A DNA stretch of 64,000 nt from Bacillota bacterium. Its GTDB lineage: Bacteria > Bacillota > Clostridia > Christensenellales > Aristaeellaceae. Positions 44,074-52,064 of the stretch are shown here, in pieces. The translations under genes and the position numbers were made by a program. How positions within the stretch are numbered: the first letter of the stretch is position 1; each line of letters begins with the position of its first letter. The stretch lies in the NCBI GenBank assembly GCA_023421395.1, contig JAEZTL010000005.1, positions 1 to 64,000 on the forward strand, read 5' to 3'. Below the pieces are notes generated by a model. That model did not search any database. It saw only the letters and a program-made list of their open reading frames with translations, and was not told the DNA's origin.

Positions 44074-44588
44074 GCGAATTGGCGATGGATTTCAGCCAGA
44101 CGGCCGAAGATACCCTGCACGGAAAATACCTCACCTTCATGCTGGACGAGGAATGCTACGGCATGGAGATCAGCTACATCACCGACATCATCCAGATGCA
44201 GCCCATTGCGACGCTGCCGGAAGTGAAGCGCTACCTCAAGGGTATCATCAACCTGCGCGGCGAGATCATCCCGGTGATGGACGTCCGGCTCCGCTTTGGC
44301 AAGCCGGAGATCGGCTATACGGAGCGCACCTGCGTCATCGTAGCCCGCACAGGGCAGCTGTGCGTGGGCCTGATTGTGGACAGCGTGTGTGAAGTGATCC
44401 AGATCGCCGACGAGAGCATCGCTCAGCCGCCCCGGATCAATTCAAACAGCAACCGTTTCATCAAGAGCATCGGCAAGGTCGGCCAGGAGATCAAGCTGCT
44501 GCTTGACTTTGACAAGCTGGTTGCCGATGACGAGGACGTGTTCGCGCGGGCGGACGGAGCGCATCAGGAAACGGTAAACGAAGCATAA
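44070..44588 (+). CDS. cheW: Chemotaxis coupling protein CheW
   Basis: 172 residues; CheW fold with YLTFMLDEECYGMEISYITD, LKGIINLRGEIIPVMDVRLR and a typical VDSVCEVIQI stretch. It couples CheA to receptors. ATGA overlap with cheA. The receptor gene follows. Confidence 0.95.
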   Translation: MSELAMDFSQTAEDTLHGKYLTFMLDEECYGMEISYITDIIQMQPIATLPEVKRYLKGIINLRGEIIPVMDVRLRFGKPEIGYTERTCVIVARTGQLCVGLIVDSVCEVIQIADESIAQPPRINSNSNRFIKSIGKVGQEIKLLLDFDKLVADDEDVFARADGAHQETVNEA

Positions 44589-44603
44589 GGCAGGGTGAAT
44601 AAC

Positions 44604-46847
44604 GTGGAAAAAAGAGGCCTCAAGAGCATACGCCTTGAGATGGTATTGTATATTACCCTTTTGAGCATCGCAATCTGCGCAGCCTACTTCGCGGCCTCGG
44701 TGACCCTGTCCAGATCGGCCATCAACCGTTCGATGGAGACTTCCCTGGAGGGTATCACCCATCAGAGCAGTTCGCTGATTTCCGAGCGCGTCAACAGCTA
44801 CTATGAGCGGCTAAGTGCCGTCGCCACGAACGATCTGTTCTGGAGCGCCTACATCAGCGAAAGCCGCCTCTTTTCGCTTCTGAAAAGAGTGCAGGCCGAC
44901 GAGGGTTACCTCGATCTGGTGTATGTGGACAAAAACGGAATCGCCTATAACAGCGGCGGCCAAAAGTACCCCATTGGAGACGACGAAAGTTACCAGGAGG
45001 GTATGGCCGGCAACAGAAGCGTCACGGACCCCACGGCCACGGGGGATGGCGACAAGATGGCCATGACCTATTCGGTACCGGTGGTCAATTCCGCCGGCAG
45101 CGTGACGGGCGTACTGATGCAGACCTCCGACGGCTATGAGTTGAGCAATCTGATCTCCGACGTCACCTATGGCGATACGGGCTATTCCTTCGTCGTCAAT
45201 GACGAGGGCGTCATGGTGGCGCACGCGGACCGGACGATGGTTGCTGAACAGGATCGCACGCTTGAAAAGGCCAAGGCCGATCCCGCTCAGCAAGAGCTGG
45301 CGAGCCTCCTGACCCGTATGGTCAGCGGGGAAACCGGAATCGGCGAGTATACCTACAAGGGCGTAACCAAGTTCTCGGGCTTCGCGCCGATCGAGGGCAC
45401 GTCCTGGTATATGGCATTGACGGCCCCCTACAGTGAGGTATTCGCAGCCACCGAACAACTGCAGTGGATTCTGCTGGCGGCGGCGGCGCTGCTGGCGCTC
45501 CTCAGCGCCGGCGCGGCGCTGATCATCGCGAACCGCATCCACAAACCCATACTCGCCATGTCCGGTGTGGCGGCAGAGTTCGCCGTGGGGAATCTGGATG
45601 TGGATGTGGACATCCGCCAGCGCAACGAGATCGGCCAGCTCGCCCAAGCGTTCAGGACCGTATCCATCAATATGAGTGGCATCATCCGCAACATTCTCAC
45701 CGCCACGACCCAGGTGGCGGAGGGCTCCCGGCAGATTGCCGATTCCGGCATGATGCTGGCGCAAGGCGCCACCCAGCAGGCCAGCGCGTTGGAAGAATTG
45801 TCGGCCTCGGTGGAGCAGATTGCTTCCCAGACCCGCCTGAACGCCAAAAATGCCAATGAGGCCAATGAGCTGGTCGGCAGTGCCCGCACACTAGCCGAGC
45901 GCGGCAATGAAAAGATGGGCGATATGCTCCGGGCCATGGAGGACATCGACCGCGCCTCCGCCGACATCAACCGCATCATCAAGGTCATCGATGACATCGC
46001 GTTCCAGACCAACATTCTGGCGCTCAACGCGGCGGTGGAAGCCGCCCGCGCCGGGCAGCACGGCCGCGGCTTCGCGGTCGTCGCGGAAGAGGTGCGCAAC
46101 CTGGCGGCGAAGTCCGCCAGCGCGGCCAAAGAGACCTCCAGCATGATCGAAAACTCCACCCGCAGTGTGGCCGGCGGCACCAAACTCGCCCGCGAGACGG
46201 CCGAGGCGCTGGAGCGCATTGTCGGAGAGGTCGGCCGCGTGACCTCGCTGGTGCAGGGCATCTCCACCGCTTCCGGCGAGCAGACCACCGGCATCGATCA
46301 GATCAACCAGGGTCTTCTGCAGATCTCGCAGGTGGTGCAGGCCAATTCCTCCACATCGCAGCAGTCCGCCGCGGCGTCCAAGGAACTCACCGCCCAGGCC
46401 GTCGCGCTCAGAGAGCAGGTGGCCGGCTTTAAACTCCGGAACGAGACCGCGGACGCGCCGTCAGCCGGCGATCCCGCCGCCATCCCGCCGGAAAGGCCCG
46501 CCGTAAGCGCGCAGGCACCCTCCGGGAAAACGCGCTCAGCCGCACCCGGAAAGTCCGCTCCTGCTCCGGAAAAGTCCGCTGCCCCAATCCGCAAGATGAG
46601 CGACGCGCCCATCCCCGCTTCCGTGCGGGAAGCCGCCAGCGCCGCCGTCAGCGCCGCCTTCGGGCGTCCCGCCAGCGTGCTGCTGGGCCAGGAGCACAAA
46701 CCCCGGCGACCCGTGAAAATCTCTCTGGGCGAGGAAGACAGGCCCGCTCGGCCCGCGAAGATCTCACTGGGTGAGGAAGACGAACCGTCGCAGCCTGATC
46801 GCTCCGCAAAGATTGCGCTGAGCGACCGTGAGTTCGGGAAATATTAG
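44604..46847 (+). CDS. Methyl-accepting chemotaxis protein with repeat-bearing C-terminal tail
   Basis: About 747 residues from the GTG at 44604 (AGGGTGA 5 bases upstream; GTG at 44595 also possible). TM1 at about 12-34; extracellular dCache-type sensor (YLDLVYVDKNGIAYNSGG; GDTGYSFVVNDEGVMVAHAD); TM2 at about 290-310; HAMP; then the cytoplasmic signalling hairpin with the universal tip (ILALNAAVEAARAGQHGRGF). After about residue 615 there is an unusual 130-residue Ala/Pro-rich tail ending in two KISLGEED units and a KIALSDRE variant. The ligand is unknown. It sits inside the che operon, so it may be the main receptor. Confidence 0.93.
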   Translation: MEKRGLKSIRLEMVLYITLLSIAICAAYFAASVTLSRSAINRSMETSLEGITHQSSSLISERVNSYYERLSAVATNDLFWSAYISESRLFSLLKRVQADEGYLDLVYVDKNGIAYNSGGQKYPIGDDESYQEGMAGNRSVTDPTATGDGDKMAMTYSVPVVNSAGSVTGVLMQTSDGYELSNLISDVTYGDTGYSFVVNDEGVMVAHADRTMVAEQDRTLEKAKADPAQQELASLLTRMVSGETGIGEYTYKGVTKFSGFAPIEGTSWYMALTAPYSEVFAATEQLQWILLAAAALLALLSAGAALIIANRIHKPILAMSGVAAEFAVGNLDVDVDIRQRNEIGQLAQAFRTVSINMSGIIRNILTATTQVAEGSRQIADSGMMLAQGATQQASALEELSASVEQIASQTRLNAKNANEANELVGSARTLAERGNEKMGDMLRAMEDIDRASADINRIIKVIDDIAFQTNILALNAAVEAARAGQHGRGFAVVAEEVRNLAAKSASAAKETSSMIENSTRSVAGGTKLARETAEALERIVGEVGRVTSLVQGISTASGEQTTGIDQINQGLLQISQVVQANSSTSQQSAAASKELTAQAVALREQVAGFKLRNETADAPSAGDPAAIPPERPAVSAQAPSGKTRSAAPGKSAPAPEKSAAPIRKMSDAPIPASVREAASAAVSAAFGRPASVLLGQEHKPRRPVKISLGEEDRPARPAKISLGEEDEPSQPDRSAKIALSDREFGKY

Positions 46848-46872
46848 CTTCACCCCGAAAGGAAGAATCTGT

Positions 46873-47733
46873 TTGGACATCAACATGGTGCCGCCCGGTT
46901 CATTTCTGGCTCAGTCCATTCCAGAGATGACGGATGCCGAATACCACAAGCTCGCGCAATTGATTTATTCCGTCAGCGGCATTTCCCTGAAGGATTCCAA
47001 GCAGGCGCTGCTTACCAGCCGGCTTGCGGGCGTCCTCGCGCAGTCGGGCCGGAAGAATTTCACGGAGTATTACAACGCGCTGATCAGCGACAAGACCGGC
47101 GCCTCCGTTGCCGCGCTGGTGGACAGGATCACCACAAACCACACGTATTTCATGCGGGAGCCCGCCCACTTCAATTACTTTCGCGACACGGTGCTCCCCT
47201 ACCTGAAGAAGAGCGTCACCGACAGGGACCTGCGCATCTGGAGCGCGGCGTGTTCCACGGGCGAGGAGCCCTACGCGCTGGCGATGATTCTGGATGAATT
47301 TCTGGAAATGGACAAGACCCGCTGGGACGGCAAGATCCTGGCTACGGACCTTTCCGAAAAGGTGCTGGTGGAGGCGGCCCGGGGCGTCTACAGCCAGGAG
47401 CGGATCGAGCCGATTCCACCCCTGTGGAAGCAGCGATACCTCACACGCCTGACCGACGGAAGCTACCAGATCGTAGACCGGCTGCGAAGTGAGGTCATCT
47501 TCCGCCGGTTTAACCTGATCGAGCCGGTCTACCCCTTCCGGAAGAAATTCCACGTGATTTTCTGCCGGAACGTGATGATCTACTTCGACAGCGACACGCG
47601 CGTCTCCATCATCAACAAACTGTACGACATGACCGAGCCGGGCGGATACCTGTTCATCGGGCACTCGGAAGCAATCGACCGAGCGAAGTCAAAGTACAAA
47701 TACGTCATGCCCGCGGTCTACCGGAAGATGTAG
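46873..47733 (+). CDS. cheR: Chemoreceptor methyltransferase CheR
   Basis: 286 residues from the TTG at 46873 (GAAAGGAAG upstream; ATG at 46885 possible). N-terminal helical domain, then the SAM-binding domain with IWSAACSTGEEPYALAM and the family motifs FHVIFCRNVMIYFD and LFIGHSEAI. It methylates receptor Glu residues using S-adenosylmethionine. Confidence 0.94.
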   Translation: MDINMVPPGSFLAQSIPEMTDAEYHKLAQLIYSVSGISLKDSKQALLTSRLAGVLAQSGRKNFTEYYNALISDKTGASVAALVDRITTNHTYFMREPAHFNYFRDTVLPYLKKSVTDRDLRIWSAACSTGEEPYALAMILDEFLEMDKTRWDGKILATDLSEKVLVEAARGVYSQERIEPIPPLWKQRYLTRLTDGSYQIVDRLRSEVIFRRFNLIEPVYPFRKKFHVIFCRNVMIYFDSDTRVSIINKLYDMTEPGGYLFIGHSEAIDRAKSKYKYVMPAVYRKM

Positions 47734-47762
47734 CCCCGGCGTACTTTCAAGCGAGGACGATT

Positions 47763-48791
47763 ATGCAACAGACAAAAAAGATCAGGGTTCTGATCGTGGA
47801 CGATTCAGTGGTCTTCCGGGAGGTTCTGGCCCGGGGGCTGTCGGCAGATCCGCGCATCGAGGTGGTCGCGAAGGCCTCCAATCCCTTCGAGGCCCGCGAC
47901 AGAATTCTCGACGCCAATCCGGACATCATCACCTGCGACATCGAGATGCCCCGCATGAACGGCATCGAGTTCATCCGTCGTCTGCTTTCGCAGTATCCGA
48001 TCCCCGTCATTGTGGTTTCCAGCATATCCGACGCGGTGTTCGACGCCATGAACGCCGGGGCGGTGGAGTTCGTGACCAAACCGGACGACCGCTCTCCCAA
48101 GGGCATTGACGCCCTGATCGGCGATCTGATCGCCAAGATCGTCATCGCGTCCAAGGTGCAGGTTCGCCGCAGGACCGCATCACTGACCGAGCCCAAGGCA
48201 GCACCGGCGCACTTTGACACCACGAAGATCATCGGCATCGGCGCCTCCACCGGAGGCACGGAAGCCATCTTCCATGTACTCAAGGCGTTGCCCGCCAACA
48301 TCCCGGGCATCGCAATCGTTCAGCACATTCCCGCGGTGTTTTCCGGCATGTTCGCGCAGCGAATGAACGCGCAGACGGCGCTTCGCGTCAAGGAAGCTGA
48401 AAACGGTGATTTCATGGAGCCGGGGCTGGTTCTATTGGCGCCCGGCGACAGACACCTGCAGCTGCGCAAGGTTGGCGACCGCTACAAAGCCGAGGTCTTT
48501 GAGGGCGATAAGGTCAACGGCCATTGCCCCTCGGTGGATGTGCTGTTCGATTCGATGGCCAAGCAATGCGGGGACCGCGCGATGGGCGTTCTGCTGACCG
48601 GCATGGGTCAGGACGGCGCCCGGGGGCTTTTGAACATGCGCAGAAACGGTGCCTACACCATCGGGCAGGATGAGAAGAGCTGCGTGGTCTACGGCATGCC
48701 CAAAATCGCCTACGATCTGGGCGCGGTGGAGAAGCAGATGAGTCTGGACGCCATCGCAGGAGAGCTGATCCAGCAACTAAGCCGGCGGTAA
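47763..48791 (+). CDS. cheB: Chemoreceptor methylesterase/deamidase CheB
   Basis: 342 residues. Receiver domain (Asp59 in ITCDIEMPRMNG) and a C-terminal methylesterase domain with the Ser of GIGASTGGTEA, the His of VQHIPAVFSGMF, and the Asp of GMGQDGARG forming the Ser-His-Asp triad. It removes methyl groups from receptors when phosphorylated by CheA. Last gene of the che block; no CheD gene is seen, so CheB may do all receptor deamidation. Confidence 0.95.
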   Translation: MQQTKKIRVLIVDDSVVFREVLARGLSADPRIEVVAKASNPFEARDRILDANPDIITCDIEMPRMNGIEFIRRLLSQYPIPVIVVSSISDAVFDAMNAGAVEFVTKPDDRSPKGIDALIGDLIAKIVIASKVQVRRRTASLTEPKAAPAHFDTTKIIGIGASTGGTEAIFHVLKALPANIPGIAIVQHIPAVFSGMFAQRMNAQTALRVKEAENGDFMEPGLVLLAPGDRHLQLRKVGDRYKAEVFEGDKVNGHCPSVDVLFDSMAKQCGDRAMGVLLTGMGQDGARGLLNMRRNGAYTIGQDEKSCVVYGMPKIAYDLGAVEKQMSLDAIAGELIQQLSRR

Positions 48792-48820
48792 GCCGGGCGG
48801 ATTCCATCGGAAAACAGCAT

Positions 48821-48861
48821 GAAGGAGGGCCTGAAGTGCTTTGCACTTCAGGCCCTCCTTC
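48821..48861 (+). terminator. 19-bp perfect hairpin after cheB
   Basis: Arms 48821-48839 and 48843-48861 with a 3-nt loop, 29 bp past cheB. A second hairpin (CGCCGGG/CCCGGCG, 48870-48890) follows. There is no T tract, so it is either a terminator without one or a 3' stabilising structure. Confidence 0.55.
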
Positions 48862-49120
48862 TCCCTCACCGCCGGGAGATCCCCCCGGCGACCGATGACC
48901 TCCCGAGGGGTAGATGGACCTCATACCAATCCAAAGCCTTGATGATTCGTCGGACCGGATCTTTTCGCGCGAGGCGTTGTCGCTCTCCGCTCAACGCAGC
49001 GCTGCATTTCACGCCGAAGGCGTATCCCGAAGGGTCGCTTCGCTTTGGCTCCTAGCCTCGCATCGAAAATCTCTCGATCCTTTGGAAGAATTACTGTTTT
49101 TACTTGGTATAAAACGGGCA

Positions 49121-49151
49121 AAAGCCCCACAGCCAGATGCTGCGGGGCTTT
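49121..49151 (-). terminator. Intrinsic terminator of the fliD-motB operon (may act both ways)
   Basis: 13-bp stem with one mismatch (arms 49121-49133 and 49139-49151), loop CAGAT, flanked by A and T runs; reading leftward the stem ends in TTT and TTTT follows shortly. Confidence 0.7.
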
Positions 49152-49285
49152 GACGGCGGATCCCAGCCGCCTGATCAACCCGGCAACCGCATCTGCGGGA
49201 CTGCGGTTCTATCCGACGGGTCGATGGCGGAGGCGAACTCAGGCGGAGCGCCGAGCCCGCCGGGCAGGAAACCACCCTGGATTTG

Positions 49286-50218
49286 TCAGACTGGCGGAGC
49301 CTGCTGGACGTTTTCTCCGCCCGCGTTTTCCGCCTTGGTCAAGCGGATTTCAACGCGCCGGTTTTGCGCCCGGTCGGCCTCGGTGTTGCCCTGTGAAAGC
49401 AGCTGGTTGCAGGAATAGCCGGTGGCAGAGAGCTTTTCCTGAGGCATGTCACACTTTTTCACAAGGTACTCCAATACCGTCAACGCGCGGTTGGTGGAGA
49501 GCTCCCATGAAAAAAGGTTCTCCTTGGAGGGCAGGTCGTTTTCGATTCTGGCGGTATGTCCGCTGATGTCGATGTTGCTGATCAGGCCGTAGGAGTCCAT
49601 GATGACCGCGCTGACGTTCAGTAGCATCTGGGCGGCGCCGTCTCGCATCACGGCCTCATCCGGATAAAAGAGCACGCCTTCCCGGAAGCGCAAGTATATG
49701 AAATCCCCGATCTTCTCGACCGTAACATGCTGATCGTAGCCATTGGCCTTCAGCATATTGGAGATGCGGCTGACCAGTTCGTCATACTCCTCGTCTCCGG
49801 TGTCCTCCTCGCTGAGTCCGCTCGACGGCTTGCCCGGTGACGGGGTGGGTGTAGGCTCCGGCGTAGGACTCGGCGTAGACCCGGCGTCCTCACCCGGGGC
49901 GAAGGATTCATCCGGCGCCTGGGTTTCTTCAATGACGCCGCCCGGCGCCGGAGACGCGCTCGCCAGAAACGCGTCAATCTGCTCTTTTGTAATGTCTTCG
50001 ATCGAAAAATCGCCGTTTCCTGTCACGTCTTCGGTCTTGGTGGTCTTTCCGAACGTGTTGGAGAAGCTGACGACAAGCTTTTCATACTTGGACAGATCAA
50101 TGACGCTGATGGCGTAGAGCAAGATGAACATGACCAGGAGGTTGTTCATCAGATCCGCGTAGGTGGTCAGCCATCGGTTGCCGTCGATTTTTACTTCCGG
50201 GGTGGATCTTTTCGCCAT
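49286..50218 (-). CDS. motB: Flagellar motor stator protein MotB
   Basis: 310 residues. A single TM helix near 18-38 carries the proton/ion-binding Asp (TYADLMNNLLVMFILLYAI). A long Pro/Ser/Glu linker (about 80-145) leads to a C-terminal OmpA-like peptidoglycan-binding domain (ISGHTARIEND; STNRALTVLEYL; NRRVEIRL). With MotA it makes the stator channel. Last gene of the fliD-fliS-fliT-motA-motB run. Confidence 0.95.
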   Translation of the reverse strand: MAKRSTPEVKIDGNRWLTTYADLMNNLLVMFILLYAISVIDLSKYEKLVVSFSNTFGKTTKTEDVTGNGDFSIEDITKEQIDAFLASASPAPGGVIEETQAPDESFAPGEDAGSTPSPTPEPTPTPSPGKPSSGLSEEDTGDEEYDELVSRISNMLKANGYDQHVTVEKIGDFIYLRFREGVLFYPDEAVMRDGAAQMLLNVSAVIMDSYGLISNIDISGHTARIENDLPSKENLFSWELSTNRALTVLEYLVKKCDMPQEKLSATGYSCNQLLSQGNTEADRAQNRRVEIRLTKAENAGGENVQQAPPV

Positions 50219-50287
50219 TTTCTGCCGACCTTTCAGAAAGGGACGTCCGCGACAAGCGCCGACCGTCAGCTTCCGCCGCCGGATTCA

Positions 50288-51124
50288 TCAGGCGGCTTTA
50301 CTCTTATCGCCCTTGATGCTGCGCACGTTTTCGCCCTTCGCGGCGCTCTTTTGCTGTTTGCCCGGGCTGAGAATGTAGTAGGAGGAGAGCTGCTCCTGCA
50401 AGAGCCTCGGGTTGATGCCGTTTCGGATCGCGCACACGGCCTCGATGATCATTTCCTTCTCCATTCGGTAATTGGACATGCGGTTTCGCAGCTTGGACGC
50501 GCAGGGAACGAAGAACAGGTTTGCCAGAAGAACGCCGTACAGCGTCGTGATAAACGCGACGCCGATGGCCTTGGTCAGTTCGTCCGGGTTTCCCATGCCC
50601 GCGCCCAGCATCATGATCAGACCGATGATCGTGCCGACCATGCCGAACGTCGGCGCGTAGCCACCCAGCGCGTCGAACATGGAAATGGAAACGGTTCTGC
50701 TGGTTTCGTAGATGTAGATGTCGTTTTGCAGAATCTCGCTGATCTTCTCCGCGTCGGTGCCATCCACCACCATCAGCACGCCCCGCTTGAGGAACGGATC
50801 CACCTTCTTTGCGTCGGCGCTCGTGATCTCCTTTTCGAGGCTCAGGAGGCCACCCTGCCGCGCCCGGGTGGCCAGCAGCACCAGGTAATCGATGGTCCCT
50901 GCAATGGTAGCCTTGGGCAACAAAAAGACCTCGACGAAGAGCTTGGGCAGCTTCGCGATTTCGCTGAGCCCGTAGGACATGAAAAGGCCGCCGATCGATC
51001 CGCCCAGCACGATGATGATGGCGCTGAGCATCATGAGCGAGCCCACATTGCCGCCATCCATCGTATAGCCGAAATAGATGGAGCCAAACCCGACCAGAAA
51101 GCCCAAAATCGTGGAGATATCCAT
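50288..51124 (-). CDS. motA: Flagellar motor stator protein MotA
   Basis: 278 residues, four TM helices (about 3-24, 31-51, 148-172, 183-203), a cytoplasmic loop with charged residues that face FliG, and the signature APTFGMVGTIIGLIMML. The C terminus is Lys-rich. It is paired with motB 69 bp downstream. Nothing in the sequence alone says whether it uses H+ or Na+. Confidence 0.95.
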   Translation of the reverse strand: MDISTILGFLVGFGSIYFGYTMDGGNVGSLMMLSAIIIVLGGSIGGLFMSYGLSEIAKLPKLFVEVFLLPKATIAGTIDYLVLLATRARQGGLLSLEKEITSADAKKVDPFLKRGVLMVVDGTDAEKISEILQNDIYIYETSRTVSISMFDALGGYAPTFGMVGTIIGLIMMLGAGMGNPDELTKAIGVAFITTLYGVLLANLFFVPCASKLRNRMSNYRMEKEMIIEAVCAIRNGINPRLLQEQLSSYYILSPGKQQKSAAKGENVRSIKGDKSKAA

Positions 51125-51153
51125 TGACTAACCCCCGGTTCTGCGAGCGCGCG

Positions 51154-51645
51154 CTATTTTAGCCGGTAGTTGATGTGCATGCCTGCCGTGGCGCCGTGCA
51201 TCGCGTAGCGGTTATTGATCTTGCGATTCATGCGGATGCGGTTGAGCTGCTCGCGAATGTCCGAGCTGACTGCCCGGGCGCGCACGTCCATCCTGGTATT
51301 GAGGCTGGCGGAATTGCGCAGCAGCTTTCTCATGTTCGCGCTGTCATAAGCCAGCGCCGTGCACCATTCCGGACAGGCGACGTTTTCCGCACCGGCGGCG
51401 AAAAGCGCGCGCACCGTGGCCGCGCTGGCGCTGCCCAGCTGGGAAACATGGGCGTCGATCGAAGCGGAAAGCTCGTCGATCGAATGGGTCAGCGCGCTGG
51501 ACGCGTCGACGTTCTGCACGAAGCCTTCGATATCCCCTCCGTCCAGGCATTGGAGCGCACAGGCGGACAGCGCGTTGAACTGCTTAACGAGATTCAGTCG
51601 CTGACGGGACATCAATTCAATTTTCTGAAGGATGTCACTTTGCAT
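51154..51645 (-). CDS. FliT-like flagellar chaperone (tentative)
   Basis: 163 residues from the ATG at 51645, 5 bp after fliS and with AAGGTGA upstream. Helical throughout (LMSRQRLNLVKQFNALSACA; LTHSIDELSASIDAHVSQLG). Position directly after fliD-fliS matches fliT or a FlgN-type export chaperone, but sequence similarity is weak. The C-terminal 40 residues are basic (REQLNRIRMNRKINNRYAMH), as also seen in Firmicutes proteins of this place. Confidence 0.65.
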   Translation of the reverse strand: MQSDILQKIELMSRQRLNLVKQFNALSACALQCLDGGDIEGFVQNVDASSALTHSIDELSASIDAHVSQLGSASAATVRALFAAGAENVACPEWCTALAYDSANMRKLLRNSASLNTRMDVRARAVSSDIREQLNRIRMNRKINNRYAMHGATAGMHINYRLK

Positions 51646-51650
51646 TTGCT

Positions 51651-52040
51651 TCACCTTGCCGATCTCTCCAGGCGGGTCTTGAGATCCGCCTTCTTCCAGG
51701 TATCCTCGAAGTCGCGGGTCATCTTCAGGATGCGCCGGACGATCTCCGGATCCTTTTTCAGGTTCGCGGCGGTCAGCTCGTCGATGGCGTACTGATATAG
51801 TGCGTACAGATTGTTCGAGATCTCGTACCGCATATCCAGGCAGTCCGACAGAAACTGGTAGATGTTCTGGGCGCGCACGAGGGCATTGTGGGCGCCCTGT
51901 ACGTCCTTGGCTTCGATGCATTGGATCGCCTTGGCCAGCTTCATCGACGCATGTTCGAACAGCATGACAATCTGCTCGCCCGGCGTGGACGCGCTCACCG
52001 ACTGGGCCATATACTTCATATACTGGTTCGCAAGGGTCAT
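51651..52040 (-). CDS. fliS: Flagellin export chaperone FliS
   Basis: 129 residues from the ATG at 52040; a TTG at 52064 would extend it by eight residues but lacks a ribosome site. Four-helix pattern with family motifs YMAQSVSASTPGEQIVMLFEHA and RAQNIYQFLSDCLDM. It keeps flagellin unfolded for export and may hold FliW-bound flagellin. It follows fliD directly. Confidence 0.94.
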   Translation of the reverse strand: MTLANQYMKYMAQSVSASTPGEQIVMLFEHASMKLAKAIQCIEAKDVQGAHNALVRAQNIYQFLSDCLDMRYEISNNLYALYQYAIDELTAANLKKDPEIVRRILKMTRDFEDTWKKADLKTRLERSAR

Positions 52041-52064
52041 ACCAGTTTCACTCCCGTCCGTCAA

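Larger units (their letters stand above)
48792..49285. other. Convergent intergenic region between cheB and motB
   Basis: About 490 bp with three hairpins (48821-48861, 48870-48890, 49121-49151). No ribosome site or protein pattern supports the short frames here. Confidence 0.5.

Noticed and set aside
48819..49055. 78-codon frame after cheB.
   Set aside because: Begins inside the 19-bp hairpin and has no protein features; the region is best read as convergent terminators.
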